In this document: piece after piece, positions 8,614 through 18,040 of the stretch
How the letters are laid out: the number at the start of each line of letters is the position of its first letter
Position numbering within the stretch: position 1 is the stretch's first letter
Assembly (NCBI GenBank): GCA_964629735.1
Contig: CAZVQX010000001.1
Span: forward strand, 62,001-126,000
Direction: 5' to 3'
DNA length: 64,000 nt
Source: CAZVQX01 sp964629735
GTDB lineage: Bacteria > Bacillota_I > Bacilli_A > RF39 > UBA660
Notes under the pieces: model-generated
Seen by the model: the letters and a program-made list of their open reading frames with translations, nothing else
What the model was told of the DNA's origin: nothing
Databases searched by the model: none
Program-made: the position numbers and the translations under genes

Positions 8614-9406
8614 TGTGGTTGGTGTTACTTTTAAAGAAAATGGAAAAGTTTACTATTTTTTACCAAATAATTTAAATCTAAAAAAAAATTTGACTGTATT
8701 AGTTGAAACTGATAGAGGTCTTCAGTTTGGAAAAATAGCAACAAACATAATTTCAATAAAAAAAGTCGATAATGATATACCATATAATTCAGTAATAAGA
8801 ATTACAAACAAAGCTGATTATATAAAACATAAAAAGAATTTAAAAGAAGCTTCGGATGCTTTAAAAAAATGTAGGGAGTTAGCTAAAAAAAACAAATTAA
8901 ATATTAAAGTCATAGATGCTGAGTTTAATTTTGATCGTACAAAACTTCAGTTTAATTTTACTGCTGATCAGAGAATTGATTTTAGAAAATTAGCACGTGA
9001 TTTAGCGGCTATTTATAAAACAAGAATAGAGTTAAGACAAATTGGCGTTCGTGATAAAGCATCTGAGATTAGCGGAATTGGTCAATGTGGAAGAGAGTTA
9101 TGTTGTTCTTGTTTTTTAAAAGAATTAGATACTGTTTCAATAAATATGGCGAAAAATCAAAATCTTGCACTTAACCCTACAAAAATAAATGGCGTTTGTG
9201 GAAGATTATTATGTTGTTTAAAATATGAAGATGAAAATTATACTGATTGTCGAAAATGTTTTCCTAAAATAGGTAGTACGGTTGAAATAGAACAAGGTAA
9301 AGGTATTGTTAAGGAAATAAATGTTATATCTGGAACATATAAAATTTTAATTCCTGATATTGGTATAATTGAAAAAAAGGTTGTAAGAGATGGAAGTTGT
9401 AAATGA
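8606..9406 (+). CDS. ricT: PSP1-domain protein RicT (YaaT)
   Basis: A 266-residue protein with the hallmark Cys-rich blocks GQCGRELCCSCFLKEL and NGVCGRLLCCLKYE. In B. subtilis RicT forms a complex with RicA and RicF that carries Fe-S clusters, assists RNase Y in mRNA processing, and affects sporulation, competence and biofilm formation. ricA and ricF are not in this window. GGAGATGTT precedes the start. It overlaps yabB-like trmN6 by 17 nt, so the operon is very compact. Confidence 0.94.
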   Translation: MIDVVGVTFKENGKVYYFLPNNLNLKKNLTVLVETDRGLQFGKIATNIISIKKVDNDIPYNSVIRITNKADYIKHKKNLKEASDALKKCRELAKKNKLNIKVIDAEFNFDRTKLQFNFTADQRIDFRKLARDLAAIYKTRIELRQIGVRDKASEISGIGQCGRELCCSCFLKELDTVSINMAKNQNLALNPTKINGVCGRLLCCLKYEDENYTDCRKCFPKIGSTVEIEQGKGIVKEINVISGTYKILIPDIGIIEKKVVRDGSCK

Positions 9407-10109
9407 TTTATTAGGTTTTAAAAATTTGAAAATATATCAAAATACCGATATGTTTAATTTTTCACTTGATTCTGTTTTATTGCCAAATTTTGTAACGTTA
9501 AATAAACGTGATAAAAAAATTTTAGATATTGGTAGTGGCAATGCCCCGATACCTTTAATATTAACAACAAAAACCAATGCTAAAATTATTGGTGTTGAGA
9601 TACAAAAAGAAGTATATGAATTAGGCCGAAAATCAGTTATGATAAACAATTTAGAAAGTAATATTACTTTAATAAATGGTGACATCAATGATTTATATTT
9701 AAAATGGGAAAGTGATATTTTTGATATAATAGTATGTAATCCACCGTTTTTTAAATTAAATGAAAATCAAAAATTTAATAAAAGTAAATATAAAACAATC
9801 GCCCGACACGAAATAAATTTGGATTTAAATCAAATAATGATAATTAGTAGAAAATTATTAAAAAATAATGGTCGAATTGCAATAGTTCATCGCCCGGAGA
9901 GATTAATAGAAATAATAGACATAATGTTAAAAAATAATATTACACCAAAAAAAATTCAATTTGCTTATCCTAAACCAAATAAAGAAGCAAATATTTTACT
10001 AATTGAAGGTAGTAAAAATGGTAACTTAGGAATTAATATACTTCCTCCAATATATATTCACGAGGACAATGGTGAGTATACTGAACAAGTAAAAAATTTT
10101 TTTGAATAG
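9390..10109 (+). CDS. TrmN6-type tRNA adenine N6-methyltransferase (YabB)
   Basis: SAM-dependent methyltransferase of 239 residues. The SAM-binding motif I is ILDIGSGNAPIPL and the N6-adenine/amino-methylase motif is VCNPPFF (an NPPF/Y signature). The family modifies A37 of tRNA-Val1 in E. coli, and YabB occupies this position in B. subtilis, next to rsmI. The exact target here is inferred. The start ATG lies inside the 3' end of ricT. Confidence 0.88.
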   Translation: MEVVNDLLGFKNLKIYQNTDMFNFSLDSVLLPNFVTLNKRDKKILDIGSGNAPIPLILTTKTNAKIIGVEIQKEVYELGRKSVMINNLESNITLINGDINDLYLKWESDIFDIIVCNPPFFKLNENQKFNKSKYKTIARHEINLDLNQIMIISRKLLKNNGRIAIVHRPERLIEIIDIMLKNNITPKKIQFAYPKPNKEANILLIEGSKNGNLGINILPPIYIHEDNGEYTEQVKNFFE

Positions 10110-10119
10110 GAATGATAAA

Positions 10120-10959
10120 ATGAGTCAAAAAAGCTATGATAATTCTCCTTCATTATATTTAATACCAACACCAATAGGTAATTTAGATGATATAACATTA
10201 AGAAGTATTAATATATTAAAAAAGGTTGAAATTATTTTTGCAGAAGATACAAGAGTTACAAGAAATTTATTAAATTATCTAGAAATAAATAAAAAACTAA
10301 TTTCCAATCATGAACATAATGAAATAAATAATAAAGAAAAATTAATTGAGTATTTAGATAAAGGTTTTGATGTTGGACTTGTAACTGATAGAGGTACACC
10401 AGTAATAAGTGATCCCGGGTTTGAATTAGTTAGGGAAGCAATAAAAAATGAATATAATGTGATTTCACTACCTGGTCCGACAGCGATGATCCCTGCTTTA
10501 ATTGTTTCAGGTATTGAACCAATGCCATTTTTATTTTATGGATTTTTAAATAACAAAAATGAAAAACAGATAAAAGAATTAAAAGAATTGAAGTGTTTGA
10601 AATACACAATTATCTTTTATGAATCACCCCATCGTATATTAAGAACGTTAAATAATATGGGAAAAATTTTAGGAAATAGAAAAATAAGTATTTCCCGGGA
10701 AATAAGCAAAAAATATGAGCAAATTTATCGTGGTTTTATTAATGACATAATTGCCGAGATGAATAATGCAAAAGGTGAATTAGTTGTTGTTGTAGAAGGA
10801 AATAAAGAAGAAAAAACATATGAAACTCTAAGTGTAACAGAGCATGTTAATTTATATATAAAAGAAGGTCATGATACTAAAACAGCAATTAAAATGACAG
10901 CAACAGATAGAAACCTTCCCAAAAAAGAAATATATAAAATATATCATAATATTAAATAG
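10120..10959 (+). CDS. rsmI: 16S rRNA 2'-O-ribose C1402 methyltransferase
   Basis: Tetrapyrrole-methylase fold enzyme of 279 residues that modifies the ribosomal P-site. The N-terminal LYLIPTPIGNLDDITLR, the AEDTRVTRNLL block, SDPGFELVREA and SLPGPTAMIPAL are characteristic of RsmI. ATG 10120 is chosen because AGGAATGAT lies just upstream; an in-frame TTG at 10102 lies within the preceding gene. Confidence 0.95.
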   Translation: MSQKSYDNSPSLYLIPTPIGNLDDITLRSINILKKVEIIFAEDTRVTRNLLNYLEINKKLISNHEHNEINNKEKLIEYLDKGFDVGLVTDRGTPVISDPGFELVREAIKNEYNVISLPGPTAMIPALIVSGIEPMPFLFYGFLNNKNEKQIKELKELKCLKYTIIFYESPHRILRTLNNMGKILGNRKISISREISKKYEQIYRGFINDIIAEMNNAKGELVVVVEGNKEEKTYETLSVTEHVNLYIKEGHDTKTAIKMTATDRNLPKKEIYKIYHNIK

Positions 10960-10971
10960 TGAGGTGTTATA

Positions 10972-11532
10972 ATGAAATTAATTGTTGGTTTAGGAAATCC
11001 AGGTAAAGAGTATGAAAAGACAAGACATAATGTGGGTTTTATGATGCTTGATGAAATAAGTCAACATTTTAATACTAATTTTAATAAACATAAATTCAAT
11101 GGTATTTATACAGAAATTGTATATAAAGGTGAAAAAATAATATTATTAAAACCCCAAAAATTCATGAACTTATCAGGAGAAGTAATTTCAGAATTTGTAA
11201 AATATTTTAAAATAAATATAGATGATATATTAATTATATATGACGATATGGATATTGAATGTGGAAAACTAAAAATAAAATCACAAGGTAGTAATGCCGG
11301 ACATAATGGATTAAAGAATATTGAACAACATCTCAATTCGAAAAATTATAAAAGAATAAAAATTGGTATTTCCCGCAATAATATAATTAATACTAAAAAT
11401 TATGTTGTTGGTAAAATGAGCGATGAAGAGTTGGAAAAAATAAATGAAATAAAAAATATAATTCCAAATATAATTGTCGATTATCTTGAATTATCATTTA
11501 GCAATTTAATGAATAAATATAATATTACATGA
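10972..11532 (+). CDS. pth: Peptidyl-tRNA hydrolase
   Basis: Releases tRNA from stalled peptidyl-tRNA. The 186-residue protein begins MKLIVGLGNPGKEYEKTRHN, including the catalytic His, and has LKPQKFMNLSGE, IYDDMDI and GSNAGHNGLKNIE. GTGAGGTG precedes ATG 10972. It ends in TGA, which shows that UGA is a stop in this organism. The pth-mfd-spoVT order follows B. subtilis, without the small fin gene. Confidence 0.96.
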   Translation: MKLIVGLGNPGKEYEKTRHNVGFMMLDEISQHFNTNFNKHKFNGIYTEIVYKGEKIILLKPQKFMNLSGEVISEFVKYFKINIDDILIIYDDMDIECGKLKIKSQGSNAGHNGLKNIEQHLNSKNYKRIKIGISRNNIINTKNYVVGKMSDEELEKINEIKNIIPNIIVDYLELSFSNLMNKYNIT

Positions 11533-11547
11533 TTGGAGATGATAAAT

Positions 11548-14500
11548 TTGTTTAATAATTTTTTTTCTATAGATCAGGATACAGATGTAATTGTCGGATT
11601 AAATAATGAATTGAAGTGTTTATATGTTTATAATAGATTTATTCAAAAAAATGAATCTATTGTTTTTTTAGTGGATAACTTATATGAAGCAACAACATTT
11701 TATCAAATGTTGTTAAATTATACAGATGATGTACTTTTGTTTCCGATGGACGAATTATATATATATGAGGTCCAAGCTGCAAGTCCTGAATTAAAAAGTA
11801 CAAGATTGGAAACGATTATATCAATTTTAAAAGATTCGAAAAAAATAATAGTTACAAACTTAACTGCTTATTTAAAAATATTGCCACCAAAAAATTTATT
11901 TCAAAAAAAGACAATAAAATTACAAAAAAATCAAGAAATAAATATAGAAACGTTAAAAGAAGAATTATTAAATTTAGGTTATAATCGAGAGATATTAGTA
12001 AATAAAACTGGTGAAATGGGTTTTAGAGGTTTTGTAATTGACGTTTTTCCAATTAATGAAGAACATCCATTGCGGATAGAGTTTTGGGGAGATATAATAG
12101 AATCAATCCGTATATTTGATGAAAACACTCAGAAAACAATTAAAGAAGTAAATAATATTATAATTAATGCAAATACAATGTTTTTAAGTGTAGAACCAAC
12201 ACAAAAAAGTGATGTTAATAATGAAATATATAATTATAGTTGTAATATTTTATCATATTTAGATAATCCAAAATTAATAATAAATGATATAAATAAAATT
12301 GAAAATAGCTATAAAAAAATATGTGACGAATTAAAATTTTTTTCAAAGAATAATAGTGTTAAACATTTATACCCTTTAACAAACGTTCTATATTTTTCAG
12401 ATTTTGATTATGAAATAAAAGATACAAAAAAAAGAATAAATTATAGTGTTAAAAATATTGAACCATTTGATCAAAATCCTAATTTGATAAATGATAGGCT
12501 TAATAAATATATATTAGAAAGAAAAGATGTAATAATATGTTTAAATAATAATAAATTAATCAATAAGTTAATGTATGAATTAAATAATGAATCTATGATT
12601 ATTACTAATGAGGATGTTATTTTTTCCAACAAAATAAATATAATAATAAAAAAAATAACTAATGGTTTCATTATGAATAATATTGTGGTATTAAGTGAAA
12701 ATGATTTATTTAATACTAATTTGACTAATTCAAAATATACTTCAAAGTTTAGAATAGGTACTAAGATTCGTGATTTAAATAAAATTAATAAAGGGGATTA
12801 TATTGTTCATAATAAACACGGAATTGGGCAATATTTAGGGATTGAAAAAATAATTCAAAATGGTATGGCTAAAGATTATATTGCATTGCGATATCGTGAT
12901 AATGATAAATTATACATACCAGTTGAAAAAATTGAAGTAATTTCTAAATATTCAGTAAACGAAGGTATAATTCCACGTTTAAGTAAATTAGGTGGTGTGG
13001 AGTGGTCAAAAACAAAACTTCGTGTTCGTAATAAAATTGAAGATATAGCGCTGTCTTTATTAAAGTTATATGCTGAACGTGAATCAACTAAAGGATTTGC
13101 TTTTATTGAGGATGATATAAATCAATTAGAATTTGAGAAAGAATTTGAATTTAAGGATACTACTGATCAATCACGTGCAACAATTGAAATAAAAAATGAT
13201 ATGCAAAAAAATTATCCTATGGATCGTATTCTTTGTGGTGATGTTGGCTTTGGAAAAACTGAGGTTGCATTTCGTGCAATGTTTAAAGCAGTAATGTCTG
13301 GTAAGCAGGTTGCTTTTCTATGTCCAACCACAATTTTATCTTATCAGCATTATAATAATGCGATAGAACGTTTTAAATCGTTTGCAGTTAACATAGTTTT
13401 ACTAAATAGATTTGTATCACCATCGCAAATAAGAAAATCGTTAGAAGAAATTAGATCCGGTAAAGCAGATATTGTAATTGGTACGCATAGATTATTAAGT
13501 AATGATGTTATTTTTAAAGATTTAGGTTTGTTAGTTATAGATGAAGAACAAAGATTTGGTGTAAAGCATAAAGAAAAAGTTAAATTATTTAAAAATAATA
13601 TTGATGTATTAACTTTAACGGCAACACCAATTCCTAGAACTCTTCAAATGACATTTACCGGGATTAGAAGTTTATCACTTATTGAGACCCCGCCAAAAAA
13701 TCGCTATCCGATTCAGACATATGTTATTCACTATAATGATTTAATTATAAGAGATACAGTTTATAAAGAAAAATTAAGAAATGGTCAAGTTTATATTTTA
13801 TATAATAGTGTAAAGGATATGGATGATAAAGTTCATCATTTTCAAAAATTGATGCCAGATTTAAGAATAATCTCTGCACATGGTCAAATGAATAAGCAAG
13901 AGTTAGAAAAAATTATGTTTGATTTTTACAATCACAAATATGACGTATTATTATGTACAACAATTATAGAAACAGGTATTGATATTCCAAATGTAAATAC
14001 AATAATTATTATTGATGCTGATCGTTTTGGTTTATCGCAACTTTATCAAATAAGAGGTAGAGTTGGTCGAAGTGATAAAATTGCTTATTGTTACTTAATG
14101 TATGATAAACACAAAATATTAACAGATGCTTCTCAAAAAAGATTAAAAGTAATAAAGGAATTTACTGAATTAGGTAGTGGTTTTTCAATAGCAACACGTG
14201 ATTTATCAATTCGTGGCGCTGGTGATATTTTAGGGAGTGAACAAGCTGGATTTATTGATAGTGTTGGTATTGAAATGTTTTTAAAAATGTTAGATGATGA
14301 AATAAAAAAATTAAAAGGTGAATTAGTTGAACTACAAGAAGACCAAGATGATACTTTACCACTAATTAGCGTGGAAACATCAATAAGTGATGATTACGTA
14401 GAGGATGAAGAATTGAAGATTGAAATTCATAAAAAAATTAATACTATTGATTCGTACGAAAGGTTGATTAATGTAAAAAAAGAAATTGAAGATCGTTTTG

Positions 14501-14808
14501 GTAAAATAAATAAAAAAATGCTTGTATATATGTATGAAGAATGGTTTGAAAAACTTGCAAGACATTTAAATATTACAAATGTAAATCAAGGAAAAAATTT
14601 TATTGAAATTGAGCTGCCAGATAAAATAACAAATCAGTTAAACATTCAAGATTTATTTTATGAAGTTAATAAAATTACTAATATGTTTCGTTTTGGTTTT
14701 AAAAAAACAAAATTAATAATAACCTTAGATACATTAAAATTAGATAAACATTTTATATATTATTTAGTGGAATTATTAACATTAATTGAAGAAAAAATCG
14801 CATTATAA
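11548..14808 (+). CDS. mfd: Transcription-repair coupling factor
   Basis: DNA translocase that removes stalled RNA polymerase and recruits UvrA. About 1086 residues (somewhat shorter than the ~1150 usual). In order: a UvrB-like N-terminal region (GFRGFVIDVFPINEEHPLR), the RNA-polymerase-interacting domain (GDYIVHNKHGIGQYLGIEKI), helicase Walker A GDVGFGKTEVA, IDEEQRFGVKHKE, TATPIPRTLQM, and the RIRGRVGRSDK-type motif VI (QIRGRVGRSDK). TTG 11548 is chosen because GGAG ends 9 nt upstream; ATG 11539 abuts that GGAG and would lack a ribosome binding site. Confidence 0.95.
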   Translation: MFNNFFSIDQDTDVIVGLNNELKCLYVYNRFIQKNESIVFLVDNLYEATTFYQMLLNYTDDVLLFPMDELYIYEVQAASPELKSTRLETIISILKDSKKIIVTNLTAYLKILPPKNLFQKKTIKLQKNQEINIETLKEELLNLGYNREILVNKTGEMGFRGFVIDVFPINEEHPLRIEFWGDIIESIRIFDENTQKTIKEVNNIIINANTMFLSVEPTQKSDVNNEIYNYSCNILSYLDNPKLIINDINKIENSYKKICDELKFFSKNNSVKHLYPLTNVLYFSDFDYEIKDTKKRINYSVKNIEPFDQNPNLINDRLNKYILERKDVIICLNNNKLINKLMYELNNESMIITNEDVIFSNKINIIIKKITNGFIMNNIVVLSENDLFNTNLTNSKYTSKFRIGTKIRDLNKINKGDYIVHNKHGIGQYLGIEKIIQNGMAKDYIALRYRDNDKLYIPVEKIEVISKYSVNEGIIPRLSKLGGVEWSKTKLRVRNKIEDIALSLLKLYAERESTKGFAFIEDDINQLEFEKEFEFKDTTDQSRATIEIKNDMQKNYPMDRILCGDVGFGKTEVAFRAMFKAVMSGKQVAFLCPTTILSYQHYNNAIERFKSFAVNIVLLNRFVSPSQIRKSLEEIRSGKADIVIGTHRLLSNDVIFKDLGLLVIDEEQRFGVKHKEKVKLFKNNIDVLTLTATPIPRTLQMTFTGIRSLSLIETPPKNRYPIQTYVIHYNDLIIRDTVYKEKLRNGQVYILYNSVKDMDDKVHHFQKLMPDLRIISAHGQMNKQELEKIMFDFYNHKYDVLLCTTIIETGIDIPNVNTIIIIDADRFGLSQLYQIRGRVGRSDKIAYCYLMYDKHKILTDASQKRLKVIKEFTELGSGFSIATRDLSIRGAGDILGSEQAGFIDSVGIEMFLKMLDDEIKKLKGELVELQEDQDDTLPLISVETSISDDYVEDEELKIEIHKKINTIDSYERLINVKKEIEDRFGKINKKMLVYMYEEWFEKLARHLNITNVNQGKNFIEIELPDKITNQLNIQDLFYEVNKITNMFRFGFKKTKLIITLDTLKLDKHFIYYLVELLTLIEEKIAL

Positions 14809-14871
14809 TTATTGTTTATAAAAGTATAAAAAATACAAAATATGACAAAATATTAATTAGGATGTGATAAA

Positions 14872-15405
14872 ATGAAAAATACTGGTGTAATAAGAAGAAT
14901 AGATGATTTAGGAAGAATTGTTATACCTAAAGAAATAAGAAAAAATTTAAGAATAAATGATAATGAAAGTATGGAAATATATATATATAATGATGAAAAT
15001 ATAATATTAAAAAAACATTCATTATTAAAAAAAATAGAGGATTTTGCTCAGAAATTTATAGATTCTATGAATGTTTTTATTAAACACAATATAATTATAA
15101 CAGATCGTAACGAAGTTATAGCTGTTAGTAATAATTTAAAAAAAGGTTATTTACATAAACCAATTAGTGAAAAATTACAAAATTCAATATTAAGAAGAGA
15201 AAATATTTTAGAGAAATATAAAAAAGAAATTGAATTAATCCCAAATAAAATCGAAAATGCAACTTTTTCTATAAGCTCAATAGTTGCTAATAGTGATGTA
15301 GTAGGATTAGTTATTATATTTTCATCTGATGAGGAAATATCAACTTTAGAAGAAAAAATTACAAATATAGCATCCCAATTTCTCGGAAAGTATCTTGAAG
15401 AGTAA
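14872..15405 (+). CDS. spoVT: Stage V sporulation regulator SpoVT
   Basis: Forespore transcription factor of 177 residues, against 178 in B. subtilis. The N-terminal AbrB-type swapped-hairpin domain reads TGVIRRIDDLGRIVIPKEIR. The C-terminal half is a GAF-like domain (about residues 60-177). Its position directly after mfd is the B. subtilis arrangement. SpoVT tunes sigma-G genes and spore properties. The length and GAF domain separate it from the short regulators AbrB and Abh. GGATGTGATAAA precedes the ATG. Confidence 0.95.
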   Translation: MKNTGVIRRIDDLGRIVIPKEIRKNLRINDNESMEIYIYNDENIILKKHSLLKKIEDFAQKFIDSMNVFIKHNIIITDRNEVIAVSNNLKKGYLHKPISEKLQNSILRRENILEKYKKEIELIPNKIENATFSISSIVANSDVVGLVIIFSSDEEISTLEEKITNIASQFLGKYLEE

Positions 15406-15423
15406 AAAAAAATATGATATAAT
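15395..15423 (+). promoter_or_regulatory. Promoter of the T-box dut-metG operon
   Basis: A -35 of TTGAAG (15395-15400) and a -10 of TATAAT (15418-15423) are 17 bp apart. The -35 lies inside the 3' end of spoVT. Confidence 0.75.
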
Positions 15424-15429
15424 GAAACC

Positions 15430-15651
15430 ATATTTAAAGATTTTGAAGGAAAGAGAAATGTTTTTATCTATTTACAGAGACTTTGAGTTTGGTGAAATCA
15501 AAGAGATATAACATTTTAGATGGTTCCAGAATCGTTTAATCGATATGTAGATTAAGCCGTATGAATGCGTTAAATTAAGAGTGTATAATATTTTATTATA
15601 AATTAAGGTGGTACCGCGTAATCACGTCCTTAAATTAAGGGCGTTTTTTTT
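15430..15651 (+). promoter_or_regulatory. T-box riboswitch, methionine specifier
   Basis: tRNA-sensing leader. The conserved T-box AATTAAGGTGGTACCGCG is at 15601-15618. Its AATTAAGG can pair with CCTTAAATT at 15628-15636 (antiterminator); the alternative is a terminator made by CGTCCTTAA and TTAAGGGCG followed by T8 (15624-15651). In stem I the AGAGA motif and the GGTGAAA apical loop are visible. The sequence TTTTAGATGGTTCC offers ATG (15520-15522) as specifier codon, flanked by TTCC that can pair with the GGAA at about 15447. Methionine fits the downstream metG. The UGGU bulge would pair with an ACCA tRNA end. Confidence 0.9.
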
Positions 15652-15667
15652 ATTAAGGAGGTTAAAA

Positions 15668-16159
15668 GTGAGAGGTTTTGAGAAAATAAGTTATGAACAG
15701 TTTAAAAAAGATATAAAAGATGATATAGATCTATATACAAAATATCAACTGCCAAAAAGAAGTACTAATCATAGTGCTGGTTATGATTTTTTTGCTATTG
15801 AAGATTTTATTTTAAAACCAGGGGAAATAAAAACAATTCCAACAGGTATTAAAGTTTATATGCAAGAAAATGAAATGTTATTTTTATTAGTAAGGAGTAG
15901 TGTTGGATTTAAATATAATGTTAGATTATGTAATCAAGTTGGATTAATAGAGAGTGATTATTATAATAATAAATCAAATGAAGGACATATGTTGGTAAGA
16001 TTACAAAATCATGGAGAGAGTGATTTTGTAGTTAATCAAAACGAAAGGTTTATTCAAGGTGTTTTTGCCAACTTTTTGACAGTATCTAATGAAGAAAAAA
16101 TAAATAATGAGAGAATTGGTGGTTTTGGTAGCACCAATCAAGGAGGTAAAAATGAGTAA
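15668..16159 (+). CDS. dut: dUTP diphosphatase
   Basis: Hydrolyses dUTP to dUMP, keeping uracil out of DNA and supplying dTMP synthesis. The 163-residue trimeric-type enzyme shows motif 1 HSAGYDFFA, motif 2 RSSVGFK, motif 3 around GLIESDYYNN, and the C-terminal motif 5 GGFGSTNQGG. GTG 15668 is chosen because AAGGAGG lies just before it; upstream in-frame starts would run through the T-box terminator. It overlaps metG by 8 nt, so both sit under the methionine T-box. Confidence 0.93.
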   Translation: MRGFEKISYEQFKKDIKDDIDLYTKYQLPKRSTNHSAGYDFFAIEDFILKPGEIKTIPTGIKVYMQENEMLFLLVRSSVGFKYNVRLCNQVGLIESDYYNNKSNEGHMLVRLQNHGESDFVVNQNERFIQGVFANFLTVSNEEKINNERIGGFGSTNQGGKNE

Positions 16160-17726
16160 AAAATTCAATATATATACAGCAATTGCATATACATCATCAA
16201 AACCACATATTGGAAATACATATGAAATTGTTTTAGCCGATGCAATAGCAAGATATAAGAGATTGACTGGATATGATGTGTATTTTCAAACTGGAACGGA
16301 TGAGCACGGTCAAAAAATTGCCGATTCAGCAGCTAAAAATTCAAAAGGAAATCAAGAATATGTTGATAATATTGCATTAGAAGTTAGAAGAATATGGGAT
16401 ATTATGAATACAAGTTATGATAAATTTGTAAGAACAACTAATCCATTACATAAGGAAAAAGTTGCGCAAATATTTGAAAAATTATATAATCAAGGTGATA
16501 TTTATTTAAGTGAATATGAGGGATTATATTGTAAGCCTTGTGAATCGTTTTATACTGAATCACAACTTCTTGATAGAAAATGTCCAGATTGTGGGAGAGA
16601 GGTTGAGTATACTAAAGAAGAAGCTTATTTTTTTAAACTTAGTAATTATACAAAACAGTTAGAAAAATATATTATTGAAAATCCTGATTTTATAACCCCT
16701 GTAAGTCGCAAAAATGAAATAATAAATAACTTTATAAAGCCAGGGTTACAAGATCTTTGTGTATCAAGAACATCATTTGATTGGGGAATTCAAGTTCCTT
16801 TTGATAAAAAACATGTTGTCTATGTTTGGATTGATGCCCTTAGCAATTATATAACCTTTATTGGTTATGATATTGATGGTAATCATGTCAATGAATTTAA
16901 TAATCGCTGGCCAGCCGATTTACATGTTATTGGCAAAGATATATTAAGATTTCATACAATTTATTGGCCAATTATGTTAATGGCTCTCGACTTACCATTA
17001 CCTAAAAAAATTTATGGTCATCCATGGTTATTATTTGGTAATGATAAAATGAGTAAGTCAAAAGGAAATATAGTTTATGCTGATGATTTAGTGAAATTAT
17101 TTGGTGTTGATCCAATTAGATATTATATGTTAAATCAAATTTCATATGCTAACGATGGAATTTTTACGTATGAGTTATTAATTGATAAGATAAACTCTGA
17201 TTTAGTTAATAATCTTGGTAATCTACTAAATAGAACTATTAGTATGAGTTATAAATATTTCGATGGTGAAGTTTTAAAACCTACTGTATTTGAAGAAATA
17301 GACAATATTTTAATCAATTGTGTACAAAACACAATTAAAAATGTTGAAGTCAAAATGAATGATTTGCACGTTGCAGAATCATTAGATTTAATTTTTCACA
17401 TGTTTGACTGTGCCAACAAGTATATAGATGAAACAACACCATGGTTATTAAGCAAGGAAGAAACAAAGAAAGATAGGTTAGCGACAGTTTTATATAATTT
17501 ATTAGAAACAATAAGGGTTGGTGCTGTATTATTACAAGCCTTTTTACCAGAAACAGCAGATGAAATATTTAGACAATTAAACACTCAAAATAGAGATTAT
17601 GATTCATTAAAAGAATTTAATGGTATGGATTTAAATATTAAACTTGTAAAACCAACTCCACTATATAATCGTATAGATAAAGAAGAAAAACTCAAAGAAA
17701 TTCATAAAAATAGTTTGAATGTGTAA
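16152..17726 (+). CDS. metG: Methionyl-tRNA synthetase (compact form)
   Basis: Charges tRNA-Met. Class I signatures are visible: SSKPHIGNTYE (HIGH-like) and DKMSKSKGN (KMSKS). The zinc knuckle is CKPCES...CPDC, around residues 125-150. At 524 residues it ends after the anticodon-binding helical domain and lacks the C-terminal tRNA-binding dimerisation domain found in the ~660-residue B. subtilis enzyme. ATG 16152 follows AAGGAGGTAAAA. Regulation by the upstream Met T-box is the natural feedback. Confidence 0.96.
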   Translation: MSKKFNIYTAIAYTSSKPHIGNTYEIVLADAIARYKRLTGYDVYFQTGTDEHGQKIADSAAKNSKGNQEYVDNIALEVRRIWDIMNTSYDKFVRTTNPLHKEKVAQIFEKLYNQGDIYLSEYEGLYCKPCESFYTESQLLDRKCPDCGREVEYTKEEAYFFKLSNYTKQLEKYIIENPDFITPVSRKNEIINNFIKPGLQDLCVSRTSFDWGIQVPFDKKHVVYVWIDALSNYITFIGYDIDGNHVNEFNNRWPADLHVIGKDILRFHTIYWPIMLMALDLPLPKKIYGHPWLLFGNDKMSKSKGNIVYADDLVKLFGVDPIRYYMLNQISYANDGIFTYELLIDKINSDLVNNLGNLLNRTISMSYKYFDGEVLKPTVFEEIDNILINCVQNTIKNVEVKMNDLHVAESLDLIFHMFDCANKYIDETTPWLLSKEETKKDRLATVLYNLLETIRVGAVLLQAFLPETADEIFRQLNTQNRDYDSLKEFNGMDLNIKLVKPTPLYNRIDKEEKLKEIHKNSLNV

Positions 17727-17826
17727 AATGTTGTAAAATGTATTTCAAAAAATGTATCATTTGTTTGTAATAATAAATACATTATGTTATATTGTAAATG
17801 TTGATAAAATAGAGGAAAGGGAAAAA

Positions 17827-17997
17827 ATGTGGGCTAAATTTAATGATGAAGTTAAGAGTGTTACTTGTTGTTTAATTGTAGTATCATTATTCACCTTGGG
17901 AAGTGTTTTGATAGAGTTTAATTTAATAAATTTAATTTATTTAATATTTATCAACTATTGTACAATAAAATATATATACATAAAAATAATAAATTAA
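17827..17997 (+). CDS. Small membrane protein of unknown function
   Basis: 56 residues with a short polar N-terminus followed by two hydrophobic stretches (about residues 12-30 and 33-50). I do not recognise a family. ATG 17827 follows GGAAAGGGA; longer in-frame starts lack a ribosome binding site. It lies alone between metG and a hairpin before tatD. Confidence 0.5.
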   Translation: MWAKFNDEVKSVTCCLIVVSLFTLGSVLIEFNLINLIYLIFINYCTIKYIYIKIIN

Positions 17998-18028
17998 AAT
18001 TATACTATTTATGGTATAATTTTTTTTA
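17996..18028 (+). terminator. Intrinsic terminator before tatD
   Basis: AATTATAC and GTATAATT form a stem with a loop of about 8 nt, followed by T8. Confidence 0.75.
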
Positions 18029-18040
18029 AGGAGTGATAAA

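Noticed and set aside
15608..15667. N-terminal extension of dut
   Set aside because: It would be translated through the T-box antiterminator and terminator; the GTG at 15668 has AAGGAGG in front.
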